55,641 bases of DNA from Verrucomicrobia bacterium UBA7008 (GTDB lineage Bacteria; Verrucomicrobiota; Kiritimatiellia; RFP12; UBA1067): assembly GCA_002449695.1 (NCBI GenBank), contig DJXI01000082.1, positions 1-55,641 of the forward strand, written 5' to 3'. The notes below the pieces were generated by a model. The model had not been told where the DNA came from and made no database searches. It saw nothing but the letters and a program-made list of their open reading frames with translations. Every line of letters begins with the position of its first letter. Within the stretch, counting starts at the first letter, position 1. Positions 7,853-16,796 of the stretch are shown one piece after another. A program made the translations under genes and the position numbers.

Positions 7853-9544
7853 CTACTGCTCCTCGGTGACGCGCAGAATCTCCTTGACGCTCGTGACGCC
7901 GGCGAACACCTTCGCCCAGCCGTCCTCGCGCAGGGTCTTCATGCCCTTCGACAGCGAGATGTTGCGGATCTGCGTCGCGTTCTCGCGGCGGACGATCGCG
8001 CCCTCGATGTCCTCGTCGACCTCCAGCACCTCGAAGAGCGCGCGCCGCCCCTTGTAGCCCGTGCGCGTGCACGTGTCGCAGCCGGCCGGCTCGAACACCG
8101 TCTCGCGCGCGGGCGGGTAGGGAAGCGTGTAGTACGTGCGGTCGAGCGGCACCTCCCGCCGGCACGCCGGGCAGAGGCGGCGGCAGAGGCGCTGGCCCAT
8201 CACGCCCGCGACGGCCGACGCGATGAGGAACGGCTCCACGCCCATGTCGATGAGGCGCGGGAACGCGCCCGCCGCGTCGTTCGTGTGGAGCGTCGAAAAC
8301 ACCATGTGGCCCGTCAGCGACGCGTTGATCGCGATCTCGGCCGTCTCGCGGTCGCGGATTTCGCCGACCATGATGATGTCCGGGTCCTGACGCAGGAAGG
8401 CGCGCAGCGCGCGCGCGAACGTCATGCCGATGTCGCTCTGCATCTGCACCTGGTTGATGCCCGCCATGTGGTATTCGATCGGGTCCTCGGCCGTCATGAT
8501 GCGCACGTCGATCTTGTTCACCTCGCTCAGGAACGAGTAGAGCGAGGTCGACTTGCCCGAACCCGTCGGGCCCGTCACGAGGAAGATGCCGTTCGGCCGG
8601 TGGATGATCTTGTTGACGACGGCGAAGTCGCGGTCGTTGAAGCCGAGATCCGCCATCTTGACGAAGCTGCCGCTCTTCGCGAGGAGGCGCAGCGAGATCG
8701 ATTCGCCGTACGCCGCCGGCATCGTCGAAACACGGATGTCGATGTCCTGGCCGCCGATGCGGATGCCGATGCGGCCGTCCATCGGCAGGCGCTTTTCGGC
8801 GATGTCGAGGTTCGCCATGACCTTGATGCGCGAGATGATCGCGGACTTCAGGCGGTTGAGCTGCGGCGGCACGTCCACCTTGTGCAGCATGCCGTCGATG
8901 CGGTAGCGGATGCGCAGCTCCGTCTCCTGCGGCTCGATGTGGATGTCGGTCGCGCCCTGATGGTCGGCCTCGGCGATGATCTGGTTGACGAAGCGCACGA
9001 TGCTCGCCTCCTCGCCCATCTCGTTGACGTCGATCTTCGTCATCGCGCCGAAGTCGTCGTCCACCGAATAGCGGCCGTCCTCGATCATCTTCTCGATCGC
9101 GTCCGCGCCGACGCCGTAGTACTTCTTGACCGCCTTCTCGACCTCCTCCTTCGGCGCGAGCGCGGTCTTGACGGGGCAGCCGACGATGAGCCGCAGGCCG
9201 TCCGCCGCCTTCGTGTCGAACGGATCGTGCGTCACGACGGTCAGCGCCGCGCCGTCAAACCTGAACGGCAGCACGTTGTACTGGTAGACGGCGCTCGCCG
9301 GCAGTTTCGTCAGCGCGTCGGGGCCGGGCTGCTGCCGGTCCAGATCGACCGTCTCGAGGCCGAGCGCCCTGCCGACCGCCGCGAGGAAGTCGACCTCCTT
9401 CGCGCCGCCGAACTTGACGGCCGCCTCGGCGAGGCTCATGCCGGGATTCGCCGCGCGGTTGGCGGCGATGCGTGCGAGCTGCGCGTCGGAGTAGATCCCC
9501 GTGCGCTGCAGAATCATTCTCGCGAGAGAGGAGATTTCGTTCAT
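7853..9544 (-). CDS. PilB/GspE-family assembly ATPase
   Basis: This 563-aa cytoplasmic ATPase powers type IV pilus extension or type II secretion. It has an N-terminal MshE-like domain (about 1-150), then the secretion ATPase core: Walker A GPTGSGKST near residue 330, the Asp box (AEDPIEYH), Walker B (DPDIIMVGEIRDRETAE), the His box (TGHMVFSTLHTND) and a zinc-binding pair of CxxC motifs (CPAC, CDTC; about 461-490) typical of GspE and PilB. Length is normal. No other pilus or T2SS gene is in the window, so I cannot choose between the two roles. A TATACT box that abuts the cstA stop is only 6 nt before its ATG. Confidence 0.93.
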   Translation of the reverse strand: MNEISSLARMILQRTGIYSDAQLARIAANRAANPGMSLAEAAVKFGGAKEVDFLAAVGRALGLETVDLDRQQPGPDALTKLPASAVYQYNVLPFRFDGAALTVVTHDPFDTKAADGLRLIVGCPVKTALAPKEEVEKAVKKYYGVGADAIEKMIEDGRYSVDDDFGAMTKIDVNEMGEEASIVRFVNQIIAEADHQGATDIHIEPQETELRIRYRIDGMLHKVDVPPQLNRLKSAIISRIKVMANLDIAEKRLPMDGRIGIRIGGQDIDIRVSTMPAAYGESISLRLLAKSGSFVKMADLGFNDRDFAVVNKIIHRPNGIFLVTGPTGSGKSTSLYSFLSEVNKIDVRIMTAEDPIEYHMAGINQVQMQSDIGMTFARALRAFLRQDPDIIMVGEIRDRETAEIAINASLTGHMVFSTLHTNDAAGAFPRLIDMGVEPFLIASAVAGVMGQRLCRRLCPACRREVPLDRTYYTLPYPPARETVFEPAGCDTCTRTGYKGRRALFEVLEVDEDIEGAIVRRENATQIRNISLSKGMKTLREDGWAKVFAGVTSVKEILRVTEEQ

Positions 9545-9550
9545 GTGCGT

Positions 9551-9556
9551 AGTATA
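9551..9556 (-). promoter_or_regulatory. -10 box TATACT, 6 nt before the PilB/GspE ATG
   Basis: TATACT directly follows the cstA stop codon and ends 6 nt before the next ATG. This spacing leaves no room for a ribosome binding site and implies a leaderless message. Confidence 0.55.
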
Positions 9557-11269
9557 TCAAATATCCGTCGCGGTCCGGCGGCGGGACGTGAAGGCCGCGT
9601 TGACGCCGTAGACGACGAGCACGACGGCGAGCGTCAGGAGGAAGCCCGTCGCGCCGCCCTTCACCCAGTCGATCGCGCCGCCGGAGAAGAAGCTCTTCCA
9701 GAAGAGCGAGCCGAGCGCCCAGGAGGAGACCGCCATCATGAACACCATCGGCACGGCCGTCATCCAGCACGGCTTGCGGTTGCGGATGAACCATAAGGTC
9801 GCCGCGAGGAGCGTGAGCGAGGCGAGGAGCTGGTTCGCCGACGCGAAGATCGTCCAGAGCTGCTTCGAGGTCTGCACCGCGCCGAGGAGGAGCCCCGCCG
9901 CCAGCAGAACGACGAGCGCCGTGCCGAAATACATGTCGCGCACGAAGCCGCCGGCGCGGGCCGCCGCCGGCCGGGCCTTCGCCGCCGCGTCATCGGTGCC
10001 GACGAGCTCCTGCCACGAGAAGCGCGCCAGGCGCGTGCCGGAATCGATCGTCGTCATCAGGAACGCCGAGACGGACAGCAGCATGAACGATTCCGCGACG
10101 CGCTGGGGGATGCCGATCTTGACGCAGAAACCCGCGATCGTCGCGGCGAACATCTGCACGGGCTCCATCTTCTGGATGGCGGCCACGTAGTCCGGCTGGC
10201 TCGCGTAGGTGCCCGCGACGCCGATCAGCGCGATGATCGCGAGCACGCCCTCCAGCAGCATGCCGCCGTAGGCGATCGGGCGGATCGAACGCTCGCTGTC
10301 GAGCTGCTTCGCGCTCGTGCCGGACGCGACAAGCGCGTGGAAGCCCGAGCACGCGCCGCACGCGACGGTGACGAAGAGGAACGGGAAGAGGAGATCGGTC
10401 GTGCCTGCGCGGCCGACCGCCGAGAAACCCGCGAAGGCGTCGGTCGTCAGCGTCGGGTGCGCCACGAGGACGCCGAGGAAGCCGAGGACCATCATCGCGT
10501 AGAGGAGGTAGGAGTTCAGGTAGTCGCGCGGCTGGAGGAGAATCCACACGGGGCACGTCGAGGCGATGAAGCAGTAGGCGAGCAGGACGAGCGTCCAGAC
10601 GACGCGCGTCGCGTCGGGCGTCAGGCCGAAGAGCTGCACGAGGTCGAACGGGATGAGGCTGCCGAACCAGACGGACGCGAACATGAGCGGCACGAAGACG
10701 AGCGAGGCGGCGAGGACCGACACCTTCAGCCTGTTGACGCACAGGCCGAACGCGATCGCCTCGGCGATGAAGAGGAGCGAGGCCGTCGCGATCGCGGGGT
10801 CGGCGACGAACGTGACGGCGATCTGGCGCGTGAACTCCGTGACGACGAGGATGAGCGCCGACCAGCTGAAGAGCAGGAAGAGGATCTTGCCCGGCCGGCC
10901 GAGGATCGTGCCGATCACGGAGCCGATCGATTCGCCGCCGTGGCGCACCGAGAGGAACATCGCGATCATGTCGTGCGCCGCGCCGATGAAGACGCAGCCG
11001 AGGATGATCCAGAGCGCGACCGAGGCCCAGCCGAACTCCGCCGCGAGGACGGGGCCGACGATGGGCCCCGCGCCCGCGATGGACGCGAAGTGGTGGCCGA
11101 AGAGGACGGCGGGGTGCGCGGGCACGAAGTCCACGCCGTCGCGCCGCGTGTGGGCCGGCGTCGGCACCGAAGGATCGACGCCGAGCTTGCGCGCGATCAG
11201 GCGCGAATAAAGGAAGTAGCCCGCGAGGAAGCACGCGGTCGCGATCACCAGCAACAGTGCACCGTTCAT
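9557..11269 (-). CDS. cstA: CstA-family peptide/pyruvate transporter
   Basis: This 570-aa integral inner-membrane protein has about 15 hydrophobic segments. The CstA signature is clear: GHHFASIAGAGPIVGP (about 58-73), then GAAHDMIAMF and RHGGESIG, and later FHALVASGTSAKQL. CstA proteins import peptides or pyruvate when carbon is scarce. The length is closer to the shorter CstA/BtsT variants than to the ~700-aa E. coli protein. A ribosome binding site (AGGAG) precedes the ATG, and a TATAAT box with a leader of about 55 nt lies upstream. It is the first gene of the cstA-pilB/gspE-rpoN run. Confidence 0.93.
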   Translation of the reverse strand: MNGALLLVIATACFLAGYFLYSRLIARKLGVDPSVPTPAHTRRDGVDFVPAHPAVLFGHHFASIAGAGPIVGPVLAAEFGWASVALWIILGCVFIGAAHDMIAMFLSVRHGGESIGSVIGTILGRPGKILFLLFSWSALILVVTEFTRQIAVTFVADPAIATASLLFIAEAIAFGLCVNRLKVSVLAASLVFVPLMFASVWFGSLIPFDLVQLFGLTPDATRVVWTLVLLAYCFIASTCPVWILLQPRDYLNSYLLYAMMVLGFLGVLVAHPTLTTDAFAGFSAVGRAGTTDLLFPFLFVTVACGACSGFHALVASGTSAKQLDSERSIRPIAYGGMLLEGVLAIIALIGVAGTYASQPDYVAAIQKMEPVQMFAATIAGFCVKIGIPQRVAESFMLLSVSAFLMTTIDSGTRLARFSWQELVGTDDAAAKARPAAARAGGFVRDMYFGTALVVLLAAGLLLGAVQTSKQLWTIFASANQLLASLTLLAATLWFIRNRKPCWMTAVPMVFMMAVSSWALGSLFWKSFFSGGAIDWVKGGATGFLLTLAVVLVVYGVNAAFTSRRRTATDI

Positions 11270-11297
11270 ATCGTCTCTTGATCTCCTGTCTGCTCCG

Positions 11298-11313
11298 CCA
11301 AAGGATGCTTTGG
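11298..11313. promoter_or_regulatory. Small hairpin in the cstA leader
   Basis: CCAAAG-GATG-CTTTGG forms a 6-bp stem with a 4-nt loop between the cstA -10 box and its ribosome binding site. On the plus strand it is followed by six T, but no plus-strand gene ends here, so a leader role is as likely as a terminator. Confidence 0.35.
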
Positions 11314-11329
11314 TTTTTTGCAGACGTGT

Positions 11330-11335
11330 ATTATA
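11330..11335 (-). promoter_or_regulatory. -10 box TATAAT for cstA
   Basis: A TGATATAAT element reads toward cstA, about 60 nt before the ATG. Unlike most promoters here it leaves a normal 5' leader with a ribosome binding site. Confidence 0.5.
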
Positions 11336-11427
11336 TCACATCTCAATCACGCGCGTCAGTCGGAAATTAATTCCTCTCGGCGATAATAACGGGGTGAACG
11401 GGCGAGCGGGAGCGGTGCGGGGGCGGG

Positions 11428-12408
11428 TCAGGCCGGCGGGCGCGGCACGGCGCCGGAGATCTCATGCGCGCGGTACGGCTCTTCCAGAAAGGCGACCTCC
11501 TCCGGTCCCAGCGCGAGATCGACCGATCGGACGGCATCGTCGAAATGCCGCGCGTTCGTCGCGCCGACGATCGGCGCGGCCACGCCCTTGGCGAAGTGCC
11601 ACGCCAGCGCGATCTCGCTCATCGTCACGCCGCGGCGGCGCGCCAGCTCCTCGACGCGCCGGACGACGGCCATGTTGTTTTCCTTTTCCCGGTCGTACTT
11701 GCGGTGCAGAATCTTGTCGGTGGTGTCGCGGGGCGTGCCGCTGTCCCATCCGGGATGTGTCAGGTGTCCGCCCGCGAGCGGCGAATACGGGATGAGCAAC
11801 ACGCCGTACTGCTTCGCCACCGGGATGAGCTCGCGCTCGTCTTCGCGGTAGAGGAGATTGTAGTGGTTCTGGAGCGTGGAGAACATCGTCAGCCCGTTGC
11901 GCGCCGCCGCGAGCTGGAGGTTGTGGAACTGGTAGCCGTACATCGCGGACGCGCCGAGCGCGCGGACCTTGCCGGCCTTGACCAGCGCATCCAGCGCGGC
12001 CATCGTCTCCTCGATCGGCGTGCCGTAGTCGAAACGGTGAATCTGGTAGAGGTCGAGGTAGTCCGTGCCGAGCCGCTTCAGCGTGCCGTCGATCTCGCGC
12101 GCGATCGCCGCGGGCGCAAGCTTGCCGTCGTTGAAATAGACCTTGGACGCGATGACGACGTCTTCGCGGCGAACACCCGCCGCGCGCAGCGCGTGGCCGA
12201 GAAACTCCTCGCTCGTGCCGTGCGCGTAGCAGTTGGCGGTATCGAAGAAGTTGACGCCCAGGTCAAGCGCGTGGCGCACCATCCTGTCCGTCTCGTCCTG
12301 CGGCAGCGTCCACAGGTGGAAGTCTTCCGACGCCCGGCCGTACGACATGCATCCGACGCAGATGCGCGAGACGCGGATGCCGGTCTGTCCCAGTTCAGTG
12401 GTGGTCAT
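11428..12408 (-). CDS. Aldo/keto reductase
   Basis: The 326-aa NADPH-dependent oxidoreductase has the TIM-barrel AKR pattern: LGQTGIRVSRICVGCMSYG at the N-terminus, catalytic Asp in DTANCYAHG (with the Tyr), Lys in IASKVYF, His in YQIHRFDY and the coenzyme end VGATNARHFDDAV. Two in-frame ATGs exist. I chose 12408 because AAGGAG at 12416-12421 is 7 nt from it but only 1 nt from the one at 12414. It is the last gene of the pectin cluster and may reduce a released sugar acid or a keto intermediate; the substrate is not readable from sequence. Confidence 0.9.
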   Translation of the reverse strand: MTTTELGQTGIRVSRICVGCMSYGRASEDFHLWTLPQDETDRMVRHALDLGVNFFDTANCYAHGTSEEFLGHALRAAGVRREDVVIASKVYFNDGKLAPAAIAREIDGTLKRLGTDYLDLYQIHRFDYGTPIEETMAALDALVKAGKVRALGASAMYGYQFHNLQLAAARNGLTMFSTLQNHYNLLYREDERELIPVAKQYGVLLIPYSPLAGGHLTHPGWDSGTPRDTTDKILHRKYDREKENNMAVVRRVEELARRRGVTMSEIALAWHFAKGVAAPIVGATNARHFDDAVRSVDLALGPEEVAFLEEPYRAHEISGAVPRPPA

Positions 12409-12447
12409 TTTCATTCTCCTTGCATTTCAAGCCTCTGATCCCGCCGC

Positions 12448-14223
12448 TTACTCGCCGCGCGCGCCCGCCGGACGGGAAACGCGGAACCAGTCGACGTCGA
12501 TCCAGCCGCGGTCCTTGCAGTCCGGGCCCGACACGGCGTAGATGCCGACCGTCGCGCCGATCCACTTGCCTTCGCGCGCCGGAAACGCCTTCTCGCACGC
12601 CGTCCACGTCTCGCCGTCCAGCGACCACGCGAACGCGCACATCGCCTTCGGACCCAGCCCCTTCGACGGAATCTCGCCGGGCGTCACCTCGACCTTGAGC
12701 CAGATATCCTTCACGTTCGCCGTCCTGAGTCCCGCGCCGATGACTGTCGCCGGAACGGTCGCGAGCACGACCGGCGCGTCCTCGTCCTTCCCCTTGTCCG
12801 CGTCGCGGCATTCGGTGTAGACGACCTCGAACTTCTCTTCGCCCGCATACCGGAGGCCGATGCGCGCGTAGCTGCGGCCCTGGACGATGAGCCCCGCCTC
12901 CTCGGTGGGCTGCTTCGCGCCGACCTGCGCCTTCATCGTCGCCGTGAACGCGAAGGCCGGGAACTTCTGCACCATCAGGTTCGGCGCATTCCAGAGGCTG
13001 CTGTTCACCTTTTTCGCCCCCGGTCCAAAGCTCGACTTCTTCGCGCCGTACCCGTAGGGCGTCGTATACTGACGATAGAAACCGTACGGCGTCGCCCAGC
13101 CCGCGAAATCGCCGCTCTTGCCCAGCCACTGCCACTGCAGCCCGATCTTGCCGTCGTTGAACTCGTCGGATGTCTGCGGATATAGCGTCTGCGCGCCAAG
13201 CCTGCCGCCCTTCGGCATCTCCCATTCTTCGACCGGCTCGCCGCACCCGTCGCCGTCGTCGTCCGCGCCGATCGCGGGCCAGCCGTCCTCACGCCATTTC
13301 ATCGGCTCCAGGTACACGATTCGCCCGTACGCGTCGCGGTCGGAGAAGTGCACGAACCAGTCCTCGCCCGTGCCGCTCTTCCGCCCGTTCGGCCCCTCGA
13401 CCTCGCAGTTCACCCACGCGCCCTGGTGGGGCCCGTTGATCTTCGTCTTGCCCTGCGCCATCACGGTGCGCGCCGCGTAGGGTCCGAACGGACGCTTCGC
13501 ACGCGCGGCCACCTGCCAGCCGCCGCCGACGCCGCCCGCAGGGAACATGAGCCAGTATTCGCCGTTGCGCTTGTAGAACTTCGGGCCCTCCGCCGTGAAA
13601 TTGCCGTCCGGCACGCCGTCATAGACCATCATCGGCTGCGAGATCGCATGCGTCTCGTCCTTGTCCAGTTCGCGCACCGTCAAGACCGAGTTCATGCCGG
13701 CGCGGCTCTGCGCCCAGCCGTTCACGAGATAGACGCGGCCGTCATCGTCGTACAAGGGACACGTGTCGATGATGCCCTTCCCCTCCACGACAAGACGCGG
13801 CTCGCTCCACGGCCCGCGCGGATCGGGCGCGGAAATGCGGTACGCGCCGCGGTCGGGATCGCCCCAGTAGATGACGTACTCGTGCGTCCAGACCTGCGTA
13901 CCCGACTCTTCCGTCTTCCAGAACGACCTGCGGCGGATCGACGGTGCCCAGACCGCGTTGCCGTGTTCGGGCGACTGCGTCGGGAACGGATGCTCCGTAA
14001 GCGCGTAGGCGGCGTACTCCCAGTTCACGAGATCGTCCGAGACGAGAATCGGCAGGCCGGGGAGCCCGCCGAAGCTGGACGCCGTCATGTAGTACTTCCC
14101 GTCCGCCCCGACGCACACATCGGGATCGCTGAAGTCCATCGCGAGAACCGGGTTCTTGTATGTCGCGGCGTTCAGCGTTGCCGCAGCGGCCAGCGCGAAC
14201 GAAAAGAGCGCACCTTTCTTCAT
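12448..14223 (-). CDS. Secreted GH43 glycosidase with C-terminal beta-sandwich
   Basis: The 591-aa protein is likely an alpha-L-arabinofuranosidase or beta-xylosidase that trims pectin or xylan side chains. A signal peptide (MKKGALFSFALAAAATLNA) is followed by the five-bladed propeller: SDPDVCVGADGKYYM holds the catalytic Asp base, WAPSIR is typical of blade 2, and FTAEGPKFYKRNGEYW holds the likely acid Glu. From about residue 390 a second beta-sandwich domain (LQWQWLG, GLRYAGEEKFEVVY) matches the C-terminal domain often found on GH43 proteins. The ATG overlaps the upstream stop as ATGA, so translation is coupled to the GH105-GH28 gene. The longer upstream ORF extension was rejected because the signal peptide starts here. 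Confidence 0.9.
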   Translation of the reverse strand: MKKGALFSFALAAAATLNAATYKNPVLAMDFSDPDVCVGADGKYYMTASSFGGLPGLPILVSDDLVNWEYAAYALTEHPFPTQSPEHGNAVWAPSIRRRSFWKTEESGTQVWTHEYVIYWGDPDRGAYRISAPDPRGPWSEPRLVVEGKGIIDTCPLYDDDGRVYLVNGWAQSRAGMNSVLTVRELDKDETHAISQPMMVYDGVPDGNFTAEGPKFYKRNGEYWLMFPAGGVGGGWQVAARAKRPFGPYAARTVMAQGKTKINGPHQGAWVNCEVEGPNGRKSGTGEDWFVHFSDRDAYGRIVYLEPMKWREDGWPAIGADDDGDGCGEPVEEWEMPKGGRLGAQTLYPQTSDEFNDGKIGLQWQWLGKSGDFAGWATPYGFYRQYTTPYGYGAKKSSFGPGAKKVNSSLWNAPNLMVQKFPAFAFTATMKAQVGAKQPTEEAGLIVQGRSYARIGLRYAGEEKFEVVYTECRDADKGKDEDAPVVLATVPATVIGAGLRTANVKDIWLKVEVTPGEIPSKGLGPKAMCAFAWSLDGETWTACEKAFPAREGKWIGATVGIYAVSGPDCKDRGWIDVDWFRVSRPAGARGE

Positions 14224-16613
14224 TCCATTTCCTCCTTGGTGAAATCTTCGACGAACTCGACGGATGACGGCGCTTTGACCTTGCCGGCTCTTACGTTCTT
14301 GAGCGCGAGCCCGCGAATCGGCTCCGTCTCGTAGCCGCGAAACGAATAGACGCACTTCGCGCTTGTCGCAGTGATGTCTTCCAAAACGATGTTCTTCACG
14401 GGCGTCGCGCGCAGAACGCCGTCCAGCGGCACCGAGCCCGGCTTCCAGAAGTAATCGGTGATGGCCGACACGGCCTGGTACTTCACATCCTTCGCCTGAA
14501 TGCGGCGCATCGTGACGTTCTCCACAAATCCACCGCGTTCGGGGTTTGTCTTGATGAAAAAGATTTTATTGACCGTCTTCTCGGCGCGGCAGTCTTCCAT
14601 CAGCACGTTGCGGATGCCGCCGGAAAGTTCGCTGCCGATGGAGAGCATAGAGTGTCCGTCATTGATCGTGCAGTTCCGTATGACGATATCCTCGCTCGGC
14701 CGTGCGCGGCGGCGGCCCTCGTGGTTGATCCCCGACTTGATTACAACCGCGTCGTCCCCCTGTTCGAACGTACAGTTTTCGACGAGAACGTTCCTGGACG
14801 ATTCGATGTCGATTCCGTCGGAATTCTTGAGGTCGGCGAAAACATCCAGCCCGCGCACGACGACATCCTCCGAGCAGAGCAGGTGGATCGTCCAGAACGG
14901 CGACTGGCGGATCGTGAGGCCCTCCAGCCGTACGCCCTTGCAACGGTTGAACTGGATGAGCGGCGGACGCATCAGGCTTTCCTCGACCTTCCAGTACGCG
15001 CGTTCCTCCATCGGCGCATTGTCGCGCGCCCATTCCGCGAGGCGCTTCTTCGCCGCGTCATGCGCGGGGTTGTTCTTGCGTGCGAGACCCCACGCGCGCC
15101 AGCGCCGTTCGACGGACGGCGCGAGCGTGCCCTTGCCGGTGACGGCGACGTTCGTGCAGCCGTACGCGTAGATGAGCGGCGAATAGCCCATGCATTCCAC
15201 GCCCTCGCAGCTCGTCCGGACGGCGGGCAGATAGTCGTCCAGATTCTCCGTGAAGACGATCTTCGCGCCGTCCGCGAGATGAAGTTCGACGTTGCTTCTG
15301 AGATGGATCGCGCCGCTCGACCAGTCGCCCGCCGGCACGACCACCCGTCCGCCGCCCGCCGCCGCGACGCGGTCGATATCGCGCTGCACGTCGATGCGCG
15401 GCGGCAGCGCGTCTTCGATTTCCAGCGCGAGCAGCATGTACGGGCCGACGCCCTTCGGGTCGTTATCAACGATCTTCTCGCGCAGATAGTACGCAAACGA
15501 GCCGTCGCGGTCCGCCGACAGCCCTGCCACCGAACAGCAGCGCGTGAGCGAAACGGTGCCGTCGGCATTTTCCTTCATGAAATCGCGGTTCAGCGCGTCC
15601 CACGCCTTGAGCGCCGCCGCCTTCGCCTCGTCGCCGAGGATGCCGCGGTTGACACCCTTCATCAGCGCATAGCCGATGAGCGCCGTCGCGGTGGATTCAA
15701 GATAGTTCCCCTCTCGCCCGGGCTGGTCTGCGACCTGCCACCACGCGCCGGACGCATCCTGCCAGCGCACGAGCGTCGCGGCGTACGCGCGCATCAGCGC
15801 ACGCAGCTGTTCGCGTCCGGGATGATCCGGCGGGAAGTATGCCTCCGTGTCGACAATCGCCGCCGCAAACCAGCCGAGCGCGCGCCCCCACGCATGCGCG
15901 CTTTGCCCCGTCTCCTTGTCGGCCCAGATCATTGCCTTCGACTCGTCCCAGCCGTGGCGATAGAGACCGGTCTGCGCGTCGTACGTATGGCGCGTCACGA
16001 CGGCGAACTGGTTCGCGATGTCGTCGAACGCCGCGCGCCGCGCGTCGCCTGCGAGGAAGCGCGCCGCGTAGCGGGCGTAGAACGGGCAGCCCATGTAAAG
16101 ACCGTCCAGCCACATCTGGTGCGTATAGACCTTCTTGTGCCAGAAGCCGCCTTCCGCCACGCGCGGCTGGATCGCAAACTGCGCGAACTGCGTGTCGAGC
16201 ACCTTCCTGAGCCTTGCCACCTCTTCCCCGTTCCCTCTTCCCTCTTCCCTCTTCCCTGCCAACTCGTACATGTCGAACGCGAACTTGCCGGGATTGATGG
16301 AATCGAGCTTGCAGTCCTCCATTCTGTAGCCGAGGATTTCGCCGTCCTTCGTCACCATGCGGTCGATGTAGTCCTGTGCCCAGGCGAACGTCCGTTCACG
16401 CAGCTCCGGGCACCTCTTCGCGACGGCGAGCGCGGCCTGGAGCTCAAGCCCGTCGGTATATTCCCATTTCGGCTTCTTGCGCTTGTCGATTCCGCACGGC
16501 ACGGGATTGCGAGTCATCTCGCTTGCGAGCAGCCGGGATGCGGATACAAGAGCCTCCCCCGCCGAGGCGGCAAGGCAGACAAACGACACGGAAAGTGCAA
16601 TCAGACGTTTCAT
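14220..16613 (-). CDS. Secreted GH105-GH28 fusion (unsaturated rhamnogalacturonyl hydrolase + polygalacturonase)
   Basis: The 797-aa protein joins two pectin enzymes. After a signal peptide (MKRLIALSVSFVCLAASAG), residues about 20-395 form a GH105 domain (WEYTDGLELQA, HQMWLDGLYMGCPFYARY, HGWDESK, HAWGRALGWF), which removes unsaturated uronic acids left by pectate lyases. Residues about 400-797 form a GH28 right-handed beta-helix with NSDGIDIES, QGDDAVVIKSG, GHSMLSIGSE and FFIKTN; the acid Asp residues are present and the classical GHG appears as GHS. The pairing would let one protein cleave the polymer and clear the ends made by the neighbouring PL10 lyase. A TCCCTCT-repeat insertion adds a Glu/Gly/Arg-rich stretch near residues 118-131. 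Its -10 box TATCAT is 10 nt upstream of the ATG. Confidence 0.9.
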   Translation of the reverse strand: MKRLIALSVSFVCLAASAGEALVSASRLLASEMTRNPVPCGIDKRKKPKWEYTDGLELQAALAVAKRCPELRERTFAWAQDYIDRMVTKDGEILGYRMEDCKLDSINPGKFAFDMYELAGKREEGRGNGEEVARLRKVLDTQFAQFAIQPRVAEGGFWHKKVYTHQMWLDGLYMGCPFYARYAARFLAGDARRAAFDDIANQFAVVTRHTYDAQTGLYRHGWDESKAMIWADKETGQSAHAWGRALGWFAAAIVDTEAYFPPDHPGREQLRALMRAYAATLVRWQDASGAWWQVADQPGREGNYLESTATALIGYALMKGVNRGILGDEAKAAALKAWDALNRDFMKENADGTVSLTRCCSVAGLSADRDGSFAYYLREKIVDNDPKGVGPYMLLALEIEDALPPRIDVQRDIDRVAAAGGGRVVVPAGDWSSGAIHLRSNVELHLADGAKIVFTENLDDYLPAVRTSCEGVECMGYSPLIYAYGCTNVAVTGKGTLAPSVERRWRAWGLARKNNPAHDAAKKRLAEWARDNAPMEERAYWKVEESLMRPPLIQFNRCKGVRLEGLTIRQSPFWTIHLLCSEDVVVRGLDVFADLKNSDGIDIESSRNVLVENCTFEQGDDAVVIKSGINHEGRRRARPSEDIVIRNCTINDGHSMLSIGSELSGGIRNVLMEDCRAEKTVNKIFFIKTNPERGGFVENVTMRRIQAKDVKYQAVSAITDYFWKPGSVPLDGVLRATPVKNIVLEDITATSAKCVYSFRGYETEPIRGLALKNVRAGKVKAPSSVEFVEDFTKEEME
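16221..16260. repeat. In-frame TTCCCTC minisatellite inside the GH105 domain
   Basis: About four copies of a TTCCCTC-type unit add Arg/Glu/Gly-rich residues (KREEGRGNGEE) to the enzyme without breaking the frame. The position is a surface loop by expectation. Confidence 0.6.
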
Positions 16614-16623
16614 TTCGGTTCCA

Positions 16624-16629
16624 ATGATA
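16624..16629 (-). promoter_or_regulatory. Candidate -10 box TATCAT before the GH105-GH28 gene
   Basis: TATCAT ends 10 nt before the ATG and there is no ribosome binding site between them. It may give an internal promoter within the pectin cluster. Confidence 0.4.
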
Positions 16630-16649
16630 TCATTTCTGCCGACGAAAGT

Positions 16650-16796
16650 CTACCTTGAGCCAAGCGCGTCCTCGAAGTCGACCGGGGCAATCATGGACGC
16701 ATCCTCGAAAACCGCCGTGAACGCCGCCTCTCCCATCATGTCGAACGCGACACGTCCGTCGGAAAGTATCGCCACGCTGTGCACCACGCCCGTCAC
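16650..16796 (-). CDS. Small ORF, 48 aa, overlapping the PL10 stop
   Basis: A GTG start overlaps the stop of the PL10 gene as GTGA and the frame stays open for 48 codons to TAG. The peptide reads VTGVVHSVAILSDGRVAFDM at its start and has G/C-rich third positions like real genes nearby. It could be a coupled small protein, or a scar of a larger beta-sandwich protein lost from this site. No family is recognised. Confidence 0.4.
   Translation of the reverse strand: MTGVVHSVAILSDGRVAFDMMGEAAFTAVFEDASMIAPVDFEDALGSR

Noticed and set aside
4213..7869. Very long plus-strand ORF (1218 aa) opposite GH78 and rpoN
   Set aside because: It is Arg/His/Ala-rich shadow sequence caused by G/C third positions in the real minus-strand genes, which have clear families.
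6418..11269. Sigma-54 promoters near rpoN
   Set aside because: I looked for GG-N10-GC with TGGCAC/TTGC-type ends before the neighbouring genes and saw none convincing.
14652..16658. 668-aa plus-strand ORF opposite the GH105-GH28 gene
   Set aside because: Antisense shadow; the minus strand has both enzyme signatures and a signal peptide.
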